Assembly: GCF_947623445.1 (NCBI RefSeq)
Contig: NC_135243.1
Location: 16,494,501-16,558,500 of the forward strand
Length of the DNA: 64,000 nt
From: Clavelina lepadiformis
Taxonomy: Eukaryota; Chordata; Ascidiacea; Aplousobranchia; Clavelinidae
Direction of reading: 5' to 3'
The notes beneath the pieces are model-generated. The model made no database searches. It was not told the DNA's origin and saw nothing but the letters and a program-made list of their open reading frames with translations. The position numbers and the translations under genes are program-made. Positions 36,659 through 48,900 of this stretch are shown here, piece by piece; the stretch's first letter is position 1; each line of letters begins with the position of its first letter.

Positions 36659-39600
36659 ATGAAGCTATGGATATCAGGAATACTTTTGGCTTTGGTGTTC
36701 ATCGTGTTGGCGAGTTTAGAAGAAACTGATGGCAGTTTGCAGCCTCTCAGTCAATTAGACCCACAACCAAATGCATTAGCTAGTAAGCTTATATAATATT
36801 CGTTAATGTTTTGTTTATGCTATGCTGTACTATAGGATATAACGTAATACTGTCGCTGACGCAGGCCTCCGCATTTGTACACCATCATTTTGGCGTCATT
36901 AAGACCAAATACATTGTTTTTTTCATAACAGACTGCAGAAAATCTTTTCGAAAAACAAAAACTTTATACTGAAGGCACCGGGCTGAGCAAATTTATAGCA
37001 CAACTGACGCAACATTAATGCAAGCTTGTGTTAAGCTAGATATATGAGATCATATATCCAAACTTGTTTTTTCCTCTGAACCCCCACACAATTGGTAGGA
37101 AAACTAGAACGTTCCCGTACCCCGCCATTAGTTTTTACGTCAAAGCCTGTTTTAGAGCATGAATGGAACGGATCGATGATTAAGCTATTTCATTTTCGCG
37201 CGAAAAAGTGCCTGGCGGGTTCTGAAGTTAACACAATATCTTTAGGTAAACTTTTTTCGCGTTGAGCTAGAAAGCATGCATCTTAAGAAATAACACTAAA
37301 TGCACTAAATGGTACGGTACACTAAAATGGTACACTAAATGGTACGGTTCTGTTCTCTGTTCTCTATATTTTTTACATTTTCCATGCATTGTGTAACGTT
37401 TTATTGAAACTTTTTCTTAATTATTAAAAAGCACACAAAAACACGAGGACTACTGCACTAAACTTCAGTGGTAAGCGTATATAGGCAAAACTACAGTAAA
37501 GCACACGTTAGATTACTATATCTCTTACATCAACCCTTTTGAATTGTGTTGCAGCAATTAATTTTTCATTCTGGCTATTATTTTTCCAGGTTGCTTCAGT
37601 TGCCTTTTATAACGCTTAAAATGTCGGATATGATAGGTTTACGTTTTGCCACTTTAAACATTACTTTTGTGTGTGTTACGAAATGGGTGCAAAACTATAG
37701 GCAGTTCAGTAGCACGACATTCTCCGCTCTGGCCCCAAACGACTTTACAAGACTTTAGGCATTCAATACTAACGCTGTTCTAAGCTTTACTGCAATACAT
37801 GCTTCAAAGTGTTCTCAAAAATGCACAATCGATTAACAAGAGCAAAACAAATGAAAGATAGCATATTCACAAAAACACATCGATCTGAGTTTACCAGATT
37901 GAAAGCTTGGAGGGCTTGATTCGTCACAATAAATGCCCGCAAATTAAGTTTTGTTCAGAAAGCTCTTAACTTTGTTTCTATTGTGATGTAATACATGCCT
38001 GATTGGTATATTTCCTCCCAATCATGCCGAAGTATATTGACTTATTCTTCCTATTGCATTGCATTGAGTGATGTTGTTTATTAAATTTTTGAACAGGCAC
38101 AAAGACACCACCTTGCGATTGCGACCTATACCGGGGAAAAATCTTTTCAAATCAGGAGGAATCTATTCGTTGCTGCACTTCTGTCTTTGAGAGTTTCACA
38201 AAAACGTGGCATGACGAATCCGATTACTTGACGGAACTTTTGGAAACTTTGAACATCTGGAATTGTTCTCAGTTTAAGTCTGAGTGCGCAAATCGAACCT
38301 TCGGCTTTAACTCATTTACAGATCTGGTGTACGAGCGTGCGTGCGATAGGGAAACTTTTTTAAGTCGCTGCCAGGAATCGATGCAAGATATTTGTAGGGG
38401 ACATGAGATTGAAGACACCACCTCATGCACTACAATTCTGCTTCGATCACTTGACTTAACGGAAGCCGAACTTTCTGATCCTTGTGTTCAGGTTGGGCTT
38501 TATGACGCTGTCACACAAGAGAGAGGAAGCGGGTTCGGATTTTTTCACGAGATGAAAAGAGTTTTCATTCCATTTTGTGGAATCGTTTGGTGCGGAGTCG
38601 ACGCCAAAAGCGTTCACGAACGTTTCATCTCTGCCCAAATTTGCATGAATAGCGGGTAAGTGTTAAAAATAAACAAAAAAAATAATTTTCAGCTGTATAA
38701 ACTATTCCTACGTTTATTTGCAATGACTGATGTCGCATAGTTTCTACTGCAACCGGTCCATGCTTGATAATTATAGTTGATCAAAACTAAATTTCAATTG
38801 CAAATATTTAATTTTTTAATTTAACAGCAATGATCATCCACGTTTATGGTCAATAAAATAATTACTTTTTTAAGGTCAAATTAATTTTTCTCCATAAAAC
38901 TACATTTTTATTTTTAGGTGCAAGAACAACGTCATTGTAGTGATGGCATTTTGTGGAGCGCTTGCTGTAGCAAATGTTTTGATGAACCTTACCGTGCTTG
39001 CGGTAATGTTTCGCTGCAAGAAGTTGAGATGCAGCCAGGGCATATACAGGATTTCACTGACTTTTGCTGATCTTATAGCTGGAGCGATTATCTACCCCAC
39101 CTTCGCAAACAATCTGAGTGAAATAACGAGGAGTAGGGAGTCTATGGGCCCAGCTTATAACGAAACACAAACTCTTGAAAACCAAACGTACGATTCAATT
39201 CCCCACTTACCTGGTGGAAATGTTTGGAGTCATTTAGATCAACCTTACTTAGATTTTGTAGGATTTTTTACCTCTATGTATCTCACCGTGACCATTTCCA
39301 CACTTCTCATGGCTAGTGTGGACAGATTTCAGTGCCTACGCACTTCAGACCGTTTTTCTAAGGAGCGCCAGCAAAATATAGCCTTAATATCGGTGGCTTG
39401 CGTTTGGCTCGTTTGCGTTGTCTTCTCTATCATTCCCGTCTTTGTGGATAAATACACTTTGATCGCCTCGGTTATGGTCCTTGCTTCTGGACCTTCCGCT
39501 ATCTACATTTACCTGTTCGCTTACCTCCTTCCTATCCTCATCATGTGGTCTGTTTCCATGGCAACTTGCTGCTGCTCTCGCATGAGAAGAAGTAAAGTCG

Positions 39601-40064
39601 CCAGAGAAGGAACAGAAGGACCCGTACGCTCCAAGCTGGTGGTAGAGCTTAGGAAGACGTGCACCCTCAACATTATGATCGGCGTCTTTACCATTAATCT
39701 TTGTGTCGGATGCATTTCAGCTGCAGCATCCGCGTTTATTCCTGGAATCGAATTCAGTGATCCCTTTTCTTTGGTAGAAGAAAACGCAGCCCTGTTAGCC
39801 TCCCTGGAACTGGTCGCTATCTTCTTTCTCGTTTTTAATAGCCTCTGTAATTTCCCAATCTACTATATCCGTGACATGGACTTTAGGACTGAATGCTGGA
39901 AAATTGTTCGTATCTGCATAGCGTGCCGTGGATGCAAGAGAACAAGAGAGCCATCATTAACTTTTAACCAGGATTTCCCGGATTCCTATGATCTGTCTTC
40001 TTCCTTTAACAAAGATCTTCCTGGCTCAGTTGATGTGACAAAGTCACATACATCATCAATCTAA
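36659..40064 (+). CDS. seven-helix receptor with large Cys-rich ectodomain (atypical class A GPCR)
   Basis: Three exons, 36659-36782, 38097-38655 and 38918-40064, join in frame to 609 aa. Residues 1-20 form a signal peptide (LWISGILLALVFIVLAS). Residues 42-230 are an extracellular domain with about 15 cysteines in CxC, CC and CxxxxC spacings. Seven hydrophobic segments follow. Rhodopsin-family marks: LTFADLIAG in helix 2 (LxxxDL pattern), ASVDRFQCL at the end of helix 3 (DRY changed to DRF), and a helix 7 NSLCNFPIYYI in place of NPxxY. The usual cysteine at the top of helix 3, a partner cysteine in loop 2 and the helix 6 CWxP are all absent. I do not recognise the ectodomain as frizzled, LRR, GAIN or sushi. 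The intracellular tail is Ser-rich. It is probably a ligand receptor of a lineage-specific group; coupling to G proteins is unproven. Confidence 0.82.
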
Positions 40065-40094
40065 ACATCATGAAAGTTTTGAAAACCAAACAGG

Positions 40095-40392
40095 TTGAAT
40101 CTGTAGTAGCCGTTCAAAGCTTTTTCAAGTTCGTTGTCAACCAATCTCAACTTTGTCTCATACTCAGAATGATTTAAATCTCACAAAGTGTATCTACTAA
40201 TCTAAACTCCTTGACTTTGTTATTGGAGTTTGTGTTGGAAATCTTGAATCTGTAGAAGCCGTTCAAAGCTTTTTCAAGTTCATTGTCAACCAATCTCAAC
40301 TTTGTCTCATACTCAGAATGATTTAAATCTCACAAAATGTATTTACTAATCTAAACTCCTTAACTTTGTTATTGGAATTTGTGTTGGAAATC
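40095..40392. repeat. 149-bp tandem duplication in the receptor 3' UTR
   Basis: Two adjacent copies, 40095-40243 and 40244-40392, differ at 6 of 149 positions by my count, five of them transitions to A or T in the second copy. It begins 30 bp after the receptor stop codon, and an AATAAA lies downstream at 40576-40581, so both copies should be in the transcript. Confidence 0.93.
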
Positions 40393-41725
40393 TTCAGATT
40401 TTGCATGAAGTCAGGCGATTTTAATTGTAGCCAAAGTTTAAAAAATGCTCTATTTCTGTTCCAATCAATTTCTTCTTTAAATTAGGGGCTGCGAATGTAC
40501 AATTTAGCCTATTGTGAATTATTAACTTCTGTTGTTTCTGCTATCATTCTATATGCTAAACGTTTCAAAAGCCAAAATAAACCATTGCATTAATCTCATT
40601 CATACGATAAACTTTATGAACAAAAATGGAGTAAAAGCGACCGGATATTTTATTCAAAAGCATCCTAACTTTTAAACTCTATATGGATGGCATTATGCTG
40701 TCAGACTATTATATACGCGCTTATAGATATTTAATACCTTTAAGTAGAATAGATTACTTTAAATCTGTCCACAAATAGGTTATAATAAACACTGGATCAA
40801 CGGCATTTTCTAAAATCTAAACGATTTAAAAAAATTGATTTGTGTATACCGATAGCATACAGCGATCGATATTGTAGGGGTATAACATAACACACAGTAT
40901 GTTATGTTATCGAATCGAGTACACATAAATATCAAATAGATCTATCGTTATTTTTTCTTAAGAAATCTCTATAACTTACTGTATATTACCCCATTGCAGT
41001 TAATAACTTTAGTTTTTTGTGAAGTGTTCTCTGTTAACGTAAGCAAATCTTATTCTATACTTGTGAATACTATACTTTATTTTCACCAACACCAAAATGG
41101 ATCGCAAATATTACAAAAACTGATTTGATAGCATGCCTATATAAACAATTATCTTGTTTGTGATAGTTCGATTTCGTAAGGCTTTTCAAGATACAGTAAT
41201 CTATACACTCTCAAATCCCAACGCACTTTTATTACACTTGATAACCGTAAACGCCTTTATTATGATGAAAATACTTATGGGAAACGACAAGTTCCTCAAA
41301 ATTTATCTGCTTTGTCCAATTATTCTTTTTCCAAGCCTTCATTCTGCGAAAAGAAACACAAAAAGGTCATTTAGGATAAATGCACACCAAAATATGTGAT
41401 ACAGCAAAGCATTTTCGGTACTTTGTTGTACTCTTTCAATTCACTTATAGTCTAGTCTTGCTCCTAGCATATCTGCAATTATTGACGTATATGGCTCAGT
41501 TGAATAACTCTCACTAAAAACACCGTTTAACCCGTATGTGTGTCCATTACTACAGGACCATATACTTCACAGGACACTGCACACGTAAAATTGCCTTAAA
41601 ATGAAAACTATACGGTTTCAACACAGTTTTCAAACAGAACAAAATTTGTCAGTATACTGTACGCCGATATAATCCCGCCAACCAATAAACAGCACCAAAA
41701 ATATCAAAATTTATAAAATATCAAG
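40393..41725. other. 3' UTR remainder and intergenic region
   Basis: Contains the AATAAA at 40576-40581 that probably ends the receptor mRNA. A short perfect hairpin, ATAACATAAC with its inverse, spans about 40882-40910. No gene is supported between here and the Ly6 gene, whose 3' end faces this region. Confidence 0.4.
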
Positions 41726-42842
41726 TTAGTTCTGAGGAGACTCCTTCTTTTTACGGTTCACATTATCGCTTACCGCAAATGGGGTTTCTGGTGACACTTT
41801 TAGATTCCATTTTTCTCCTTTAGGAGTGCTATAGACAATATAAAAAACAACACAGAAGTAAACGAGGGTGAAGAGAATCTGGTAAGTCAGAACCGTAGTT
41901 AGGAATGTTGTCGGTTCCATCCCAACCGATTCTTGCAGTAGGTTTACCGCCGGTCTCGGCCATATGCTAGTCTGCAAGTAATGTGCAAATGTTATAAACT
42001 AGCTTTCAGTTTTATAAATAACTTATAAAATAGGTTTCATCTAAATTTAACCCGGGTCCACTCGACCCATGTCAATTGAACCACCGTCAATTTAGTCAAT
42101 CTTGCTGATTGTGCTTCTATTCAACCCGGTCGCGAACTGACCAGGATTATTTTGGCCAAGTGTGAATTAACGGACCAACTGGAAAAATAGTTTTTACGAT
42201 TCTTTTTCGTGGACAATATAGTTTGCAAAAGCGAGATTCGTTCACAAAGTTTGCGACGGTGTGGTTGCTAATTATACCTACCACTTCGTTACATAGTGTT
42301 GAATTGCAACAACTGAGTGATACGGAAGGCGTTGATACGTCGCCTCTTATACAGTCCTGCGTAGTTGCACAACGTTTGTCCAACAAGTTCCCTGTAAATC
42401 ATAACCATGACATCATTGTTATTCATTAAATAGTTGATTGCGAGAGTTCATGGTACAAACAAAAAGCAATACACTACTGAGCAGGCAAGTAGACCACTTT
42501 CATTGATTACATGATTTCTATCTTTTTGATCAGGTTTGAATAAGAAGTCCGCATTTCATGTCGAAGTTGAATAAGAAGTCCGCATTCATTAAATCCAATG
42601 GGCAAGATGGATAAGGTTTTATAAGCAACCATTGGTATTATTGCAAAGTTGAAAACGATCATAATCTGGTACTTACCATTTTTTACAATTGTTATACACT
42701 TTGTTACTTCAGAAGGGCATGTTAGTCGTTCCGAGTTGCATTGCTCATCACTAGATTCATCGGAACAAGTGAAACACTGAAGAGTAGCTTCATTTCCCGA
42801 CACCAAGCATAAAAAAACTGCTAAGATGACGTATTTGCGCAT
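41726..42842 (-). CDS. Ly6/uPAR (three-finger) protein with transmembrane tail
   Basis: Exons 42842-42677, 42391-42282 and 41971-41726 join in frame to 173 aa. Residues 1-22 form a signal peptide (ILAVFLCLVSG). The LU domain (about 23-91) has ten cysteines, opening LQCFTC and closing with the family's CCNSTLCN. Unlike most Ly6 proteins, which end in a GPI signal, this one has a hydrophobic helix (ILFTLVYFCVVFYIVY) followed by about 35 mostly charged residues (KGEKWNLK..., NRKKKE), so it looks like a type I membrane protein. The ATG at 42842 is chosen because it opens directly into the signal peptide. Its ligand is unknown. The last exon's attachment is inferred from matching phase (0) and a good acceptor. 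Confidence 0.8.
42536..42586. repeat. 31-bp direct repeat in Ly6 intron 1
   Basis: TTGAATAAGAAGTCCGCATT occurs at 42536-42555 and again at 42567-42586, a local duplication inside the first intron of the Ly6-type gene. Confidence 0.85.
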
Positions 42843-43363
42843 GATGGTCAAACACCAACAGATTATACTTTAACGGGAACCAATCAGCAGTTTCTTTGCC
42901 GCGACCCAAACCATCAAATTGGTTAAATATCTCAACTACTCAAGAAACAAAATTGTTTTTTCAATACAATAAAGCTTTTCTTACGGCATAATTGCATCAA
43001 TTGTTCAAGATTGGTGATTGAATTGACTAATCACTAATGCATCACTGAAATTGGTCTCCATAGACCGGTTGAAACCGTATTTTGAACTTACCACAGTTTA
43101 ATCTCTGCGTTTATTTGTTTGCCACGAAAGAAGTCATATTTCTGATTCCATTATTACAACGTACGAGTGAAATGAGGTTTTCCGATTATGTCTACTGTGA
43201 GAGTTTGGCGTGTTTATTTAATTAAGAGAATTTCTTTCTTATTTAGTGTGTTGTTATTGAATGTGTATAGACCGTAGGTGAGATAACTTGACACCAGAAG
43301 CACTGGTAATTTGGCCCGGTTTGAACATAAACTCGACAGATATCTTTTTCGATATGGAACCGA

Positions 43364-43456
43364 TTCGACCCACGGACAATTAAACTTACGAACGATTCAA
43401 CCCAAGGGCGATTCAACCCGGGACGATTCAACCCAGGGAACAAACTCACAGAGGAT
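43364..43456. repeat. short minisatellite, GATTCAACCC units
   Basis: Imperfect units of about 15-16 bp (GATTCAACCCAAGGGC, GATTCAACCCGGGAC, GATTCAACCCAGGGAAC and flanking degenerate copies). Related degenerate words (ATTCAACCCGGTCG, ATTTAACCCGGGTCC, ATTGAACCACCGTC) occur at about 42040-42140 inside the second intron of the neighbouring Ly6-type gene. Unit length and the CCC core recall the arms of the foldback element at 23850, but the sequence differs. Confidence 0.65.
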
Positions 43457-45633
43457 TCAAACAACGGTCGTTTGGCTCATAAAATCGCTTAAAAACCTTT
43501 AGCGTCAACGTTATACAGTATTGCGTCATTGCGTTTACATTTATAAGAACGTCTATACGCGGTACGTTATCAGGGGCGGATACCACTTTTACCGCTATAC
43601 CAATACATATCTTGAAAATTGAAATGAAAACAAATTATTCTATCGCGTTGTAAGGGGTAGTAGAGATAGAGTAGGCCTATTTAGCGAAAAAAATATAAAA
43701 TGAAGCCTATACGACGATTGAAAGACAAACCTTCCAACAATTGTTTGTCGACGAGAATAACGACTCCCCGCAAAAAAGTTTGAAGCAGGAGATCGTACAT
43801 TTTGAGAATAGTATAATTCCACAACAAAAAAGTCAATATCAATAAAACTATTTCAAACTCGTGTGAAAAATATTTGTCGTCATACAGTTGATTTTATTTC
43901 AATTTGTCTTGCTGAAATAAAGTTATGCACGTTTAATTAGGTGTCCTACATGTAGGATGCTAGGCACAAATGGAGATGGGTTTATAATAATCTTACGTTA
44001 GAAGGCTGATTGATAAAGCTATAATGAATTTTTTACACTTTCCAGGATGTCATATTTACAACATAAAATGTCATAATAACAACCTTTGACTAAATCAAAC
44101 ACTGAAAAACTGAGACCTGAAAAGAACGAAGAAAAAGAGACGAAATAGTGTCGATAGGTAGATATTTTTGGGGGTAGGCTACTTCCAGTGTCTGTGCCAT
44201 GATGGCGTGGTGAGGAGTGCTATATATTTTTTGGGGGTTCACCTATGACTCACGGCCTGTAGTTCATATGTTACTCTGATTACTTGTTGCAAGCGCCAAT
44301 AGTTTTTCTCGCCACAAACACAACCTTTATATAATGTCCAATTTTAGGCAATATATATTCCAAATATAAGCCCAAATTTATATTCCCTTCATATAAAATT
44401 CCTCTTTACCTTTTATTTTAGCCAATTAAGTCATGACAACTCATTATACTGTATGTCACAAAAAACACAACACAACACAACACGCAACAGCAAGAAAGTC
44501 AGTAGCTTTTGCAAGCGTGAATGCCCCTCACAACGTAAATACTTGAAAAGTAGCCTACTTCTAAGCCACGATCGGTTATTTAAAACAAAGCAAAACTGAT
44601 TTTATATGTTTCCATTAAGTAGCTGGCTATCACCTAAACTGATATAACTTAGTAACGAGGAACTATAATACGGATATATGAAGATACAACATTCCCAACC
44701 CAGAGATAACACAAATTTCTAATTAATTAGCACAATCCATAATTTATATACTACATTTTACTATCAAAATCGTTATAATACGAGGTACGAGGCTGATTTA
44801 GATAAAAATGTCACAACCTGTGTATAAGAGAAAGAATTGAATTTTACTTGTCTTTTCTGAAGCAAATTTCCGTACGAGCTGATCGATGTATTAGTAGTTT
44901 GGAACCAACTTAAGATTCCACCTTTGAGTTTGAACTTATGGAGATTGGCAGTTAGCACAATACCGCCACCACTCAATAATCAGTGTTTAGACAGTTTACC
45001 TTTAATTTCCATGTTTTGAGGCCAGAGAATTCTTTGGCCTACTTTTTTGTTTGTTAATTAACGTTATAGTTATATTGCTTTATAATTCCATTCTCCATCA
45101 CCTTGACCGTTGCTTTGACAATCTTTACCCAATTCGTTATCTGCACAGTGAAATTTTACTCCACTATGTTTTGCCAGATCTTTTGATTCGGCGAGATTGC
45201 AACCGAGAAAGATTTAGAATTTTAGATAAACAAATTACCTTTTTCAGTCCACAAAACAAAACACAAAGATCTCACAACGTCCAAAATCCAGATCACCTCA
45301 CACATTTTTTCAAAAAGCTAGGGCTAGCCCCACGTTGAAGTTGATATACTTATGAAAATGTACTCAATCACAACAATTTTGAAACAACCCTGATAAACAG
45401 TAGAAATATAGGAAATAATCTTTCGTCGTAGAGGTTATAAAGAAAGGAATAGAAGAGTAATCGTGTCGCATGTTTTGGCGAGATCAATCACGCTGAGATC
45501 ATTGCTTGCCGAGATCGGTACTGGTTACTTGTGTGCACCGATCCCTATGTGCACAATGCTGGCAGCATTGCCCTTTGCTGTAATACAGTTTCAAGCATGG
45601 GAGATTTTGTTTTCTTTGTTTATTTTTTTATTT
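43457..45633. other. intergenic region
   Basis: No supported gene. An open frame of about 95 codons on the plus strand near 45051-45338 has no recognisable similarity. The strand-symmetric hairpin AATGCTGGCAGCATT lies near 45555. Confidence 0.35.
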
Positions 45634-45641
45634 GTTTAGTG

Positions 45642-45961
45642 CAGTGGTGACGAACCCGTTCGCTGTCGCGGGCCATTTCATTAGTTACAGCTGAGTAAGC
45701 GGGCCGCACAACTTTTAAGTCATATGATTATGTAGTTTTTTTATAAACGATTAGAAATAGTTTATCAACAATAAGGAACAACAAACAAAAGTAATAAAAA
45801 TCCCATGCGAATCATACAGTTGAAGCTATTTTATGTAGTATTGAAACATAAAATAACATGTCCGGAATTTTCCGGACGGTATGGCAACCCATTGGGCGTT
45901 TGTCAAATCGTTTGGTGGGCCGCACAAAATTGTTTGGCGGGCCGCAGGTTCGTCACCTCTG
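45642..45961. mobile_element. 320-bp hAT MITE with perfect 8-bp target duplication
   Basis: Left end CAGTGGTGACGAACC and right end GGTTCGTCACCTCTG are inverted with one difference. GCGGGCC words sit next to both ends. The flanking octamer GTTTAGTG is identical on both sides (45634-45641 and 45962-45969). No coding capacity. The intact duplication and terminal repeats suggest a fairly recent insertion. Confidence 0.9.
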
Positions 45962-45969
45962 GTTTAGTG

Positions 45970-48900
45970 CGTTAAGGATTCCAATGCAGTTAACTGGAAA
46001 AGATTAGCTTATTTTATTATGTTAATATGTTTTATTTTTTTTAGTAGATTAGAACTTGTTGCTTTCCTAAACTTATTATTCGGCACTCCGTAAGTAGGCA
46101 AGTAGACTACTAGGAATACGTCGCCCAGCCCGTTTTTAATTAAAAAGGTAAGCGATTACGGTAGGTTAGGAGAATGGGTACCCCCATTGGGTAGCTTAGG
46201 TGCCAAGGTTTGATTTTTGCAATTTATGGTTTAAGTTAGGTTTAGACTAGATAAAGGGTTTAGACTAGGCTAGCCTAATCTGTTATTAAGGTATGGTAAC
46301 TCAGACAACTGCAGAAATGTTTGAATATAAAAGTTTTCAAAGTTCTTTATTTGTGCTTCAAGTTAAAACTTAGTTATTGGACGATGAAAAGTACCGTACG
46401 GCAGCGGTACCGTACGCGAAGAACTCAAAATAGGCCTATACATGGCAGGCTGGCACACATTGTTATTTTCTTGTAAACATGGCTTGCAGTGAAAATGTTA
46501 CCGGCTAGCTGGTGCATTATAACAGCCATTTTCTGCCCTACTCATTTGTATGGTAGCCATTTTAGCCCTCCCTTGTTCAAGCCCAAGCAATGAAGAGCAC
46601 TTTGTACAGTTACAGTTAAATGCATTGCGGCATGCATAACATGTTTCGAGTAAGCCTATGCCATATCACGAATTAATAACAGATCTTTGGTGGTTAAGGA
46701 CACACAAACGTGCCACTTTGGGCATTTTATTTTAAAAACTCAACATTGTACACATTTTTATAAGTGCCGCTAATTGCCTAAATTAATGTATAGGCTTCTT
46801 GTATAAACGCGTGTATCTGGGCTGAGTTTCTTTCAGTTGTCTTTATTTCAGACAAGTTTTATCAACGTTTCTCATATTGTTGGTGATATCGGTTTACTTG
46901 CAATACTAGTCGAGAAGAGCACGCACTATTATTGGAGTCAGATCATCTCGAAGTCATGACTTGGCTATATCTCTCTCATCTGAGGCCATAGGTGATGCCC
47001 ATTAAGCGTCTTTCAAGTCGCTTCTCAGTTTGCACCCTACGCTATCAGTAGCGTATCCAGAGGATGCCTTGTAACGTATATATCGGTCGTTCGCCACAGA
47101 CCCTTTCCGAGTTGGGCGATCAAAATTATCTAACCCCCCCCCAAAAATTGGCAGCGGTAACTTGGAAAGAGAGTATTTAAAGCTTTTGATTTTACAGTCA
47201 TCCACAATAACCCAAAGTTTTGACGAAGTAAATTGTATAACACATATATGTAAGAGATTAGAGTAAGTAAAACACCTGACTATTAATTGAAAATAACTGA
47301 AAATAAATTTATGCCAATTTCTGCTATGTATATCACTGAGTTTGTTTAATAATTTGCTTGTTTTGAAACGTTTGTAAACTTACTTGGTGCTGGTTATTTG
47401 AACGTCCACAAAACCGTGTGAACTGATGCCATATGTGAGCATAACTTATGGGATAACTTGGATTCGGTGCAGGGCTCATTTCTTTGCAAGAAATGTCTGG
47501 TCAATATAGTGTCATGTCTGACTAGTCATTGTAATTTACATGAAACCATGTAGAAGTCACTTCGTGGAAAACCGGAAGTTACTCTCGTTTATTGTTTGAG
47601 ACTATACAAGTATTAATGGCTTCTCGCAATGTATTTCAACAATAACGAGATTTAACAAACTTTGTTTCACTCATATCACCCAATTCCATTCGTTTTTGTT
47701 GTTATGAGCAAATTTAGTTTAATGATAGGAGGGTCTGGCTCATAAAACAATGCAAACTCTGTTCGATACCAAGCTGTCGTACTATTGTAATATCTTTTTA
47801 ACAGCAAGGTATGATTGACACTTACTTCTGTTCAGTGGTCCTGATGAACTGTTGCAAATTCTGGCAATATAAAAAAATCAAAACAACAACTATAGGCTGA
47901 AAGATGTGTATCAATTGGAAGTTACACGATACTGTAGACAAGCTCAGTTACTGGGTTCGAGTGGTGAGCAGTCATTGCCGAGTTTAAGTCATGAAAAAGA
48001 GTTTGATAAGTATCATAGTTTGATGGGTACGATACCAAAAGCACATTATCCTGTGATTTTTGTCTGGGCGAAGCACTACTACAAGCTATACTTTTAACTA
48101 AAAAAAGCAATGAAATAAAGACACCACGTTTTCATGATGCGATATCAAAGTGTTGAGTTACTTTGTTATGTTTTTCTGTTGAGTTTTGTGATTTAAAACA
48201 ATGTCATGCTCTTATTGCTAGTACTTATTTCATGGAACTGGTAAATTTCATTGACAAAACAGGACTTGAATGGTGACCGCTATGTATCAGAGAGACCTGG
48301 GTGACTTTTAGATGGTCTTGAGAAGCATAAGAGTGCTGAGTGAGTGGTAGCCAGCTAATTACAGCCAATCTGGTAAATGTGTTTCCATTGGATTCATCAC
48401 TGCCACCATACCATTTATCATAGCATGCTTAGCAACACAATAAAGATCTGTAGACGTTATGTCAAGCTCGAACCAGATCTGCACAAAGAAATGCATTCAT
48501 AGCTTCTCAATATTGACTGATTTTGACTTGGACCTAATGTAGATTTAATGGTTAAGGCTTGTAATGTTTAAAATTGACTTTGTGGATGTTACTGTGCAAT
48601 ATGTTGACTTGATGTTTGTATAGGAGAGCTGACTCCCTTCTTTTATTATATGGAAAGTTGATGTGTGTCAGACCAACAGTTTTGTTTAATTTTTTCGTCA
48701 ATGCTGCTGATCTTTTTGGCACATGTTTCATATTAAATTGTTACTCTTAAACTTAGTTTCAGAGAGTGTTAACTGACCAAACAAAAAGTATGAATATAGG
48801 AGATGAATTTTTACAAGAAATTGTGTGCAGATTACAGAAGCAAGTTTTTACTTCACTTGGTGCATTGCCTGTTGGATTTTTTGTTCATTAGCGTTAAAGG

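Noticed and set aside
45051-45338. 95-codon plus-strand open frame
   Set aside because: No recognisable domain, no splice sites linking it to other exons, and no nearby gene it could extend.
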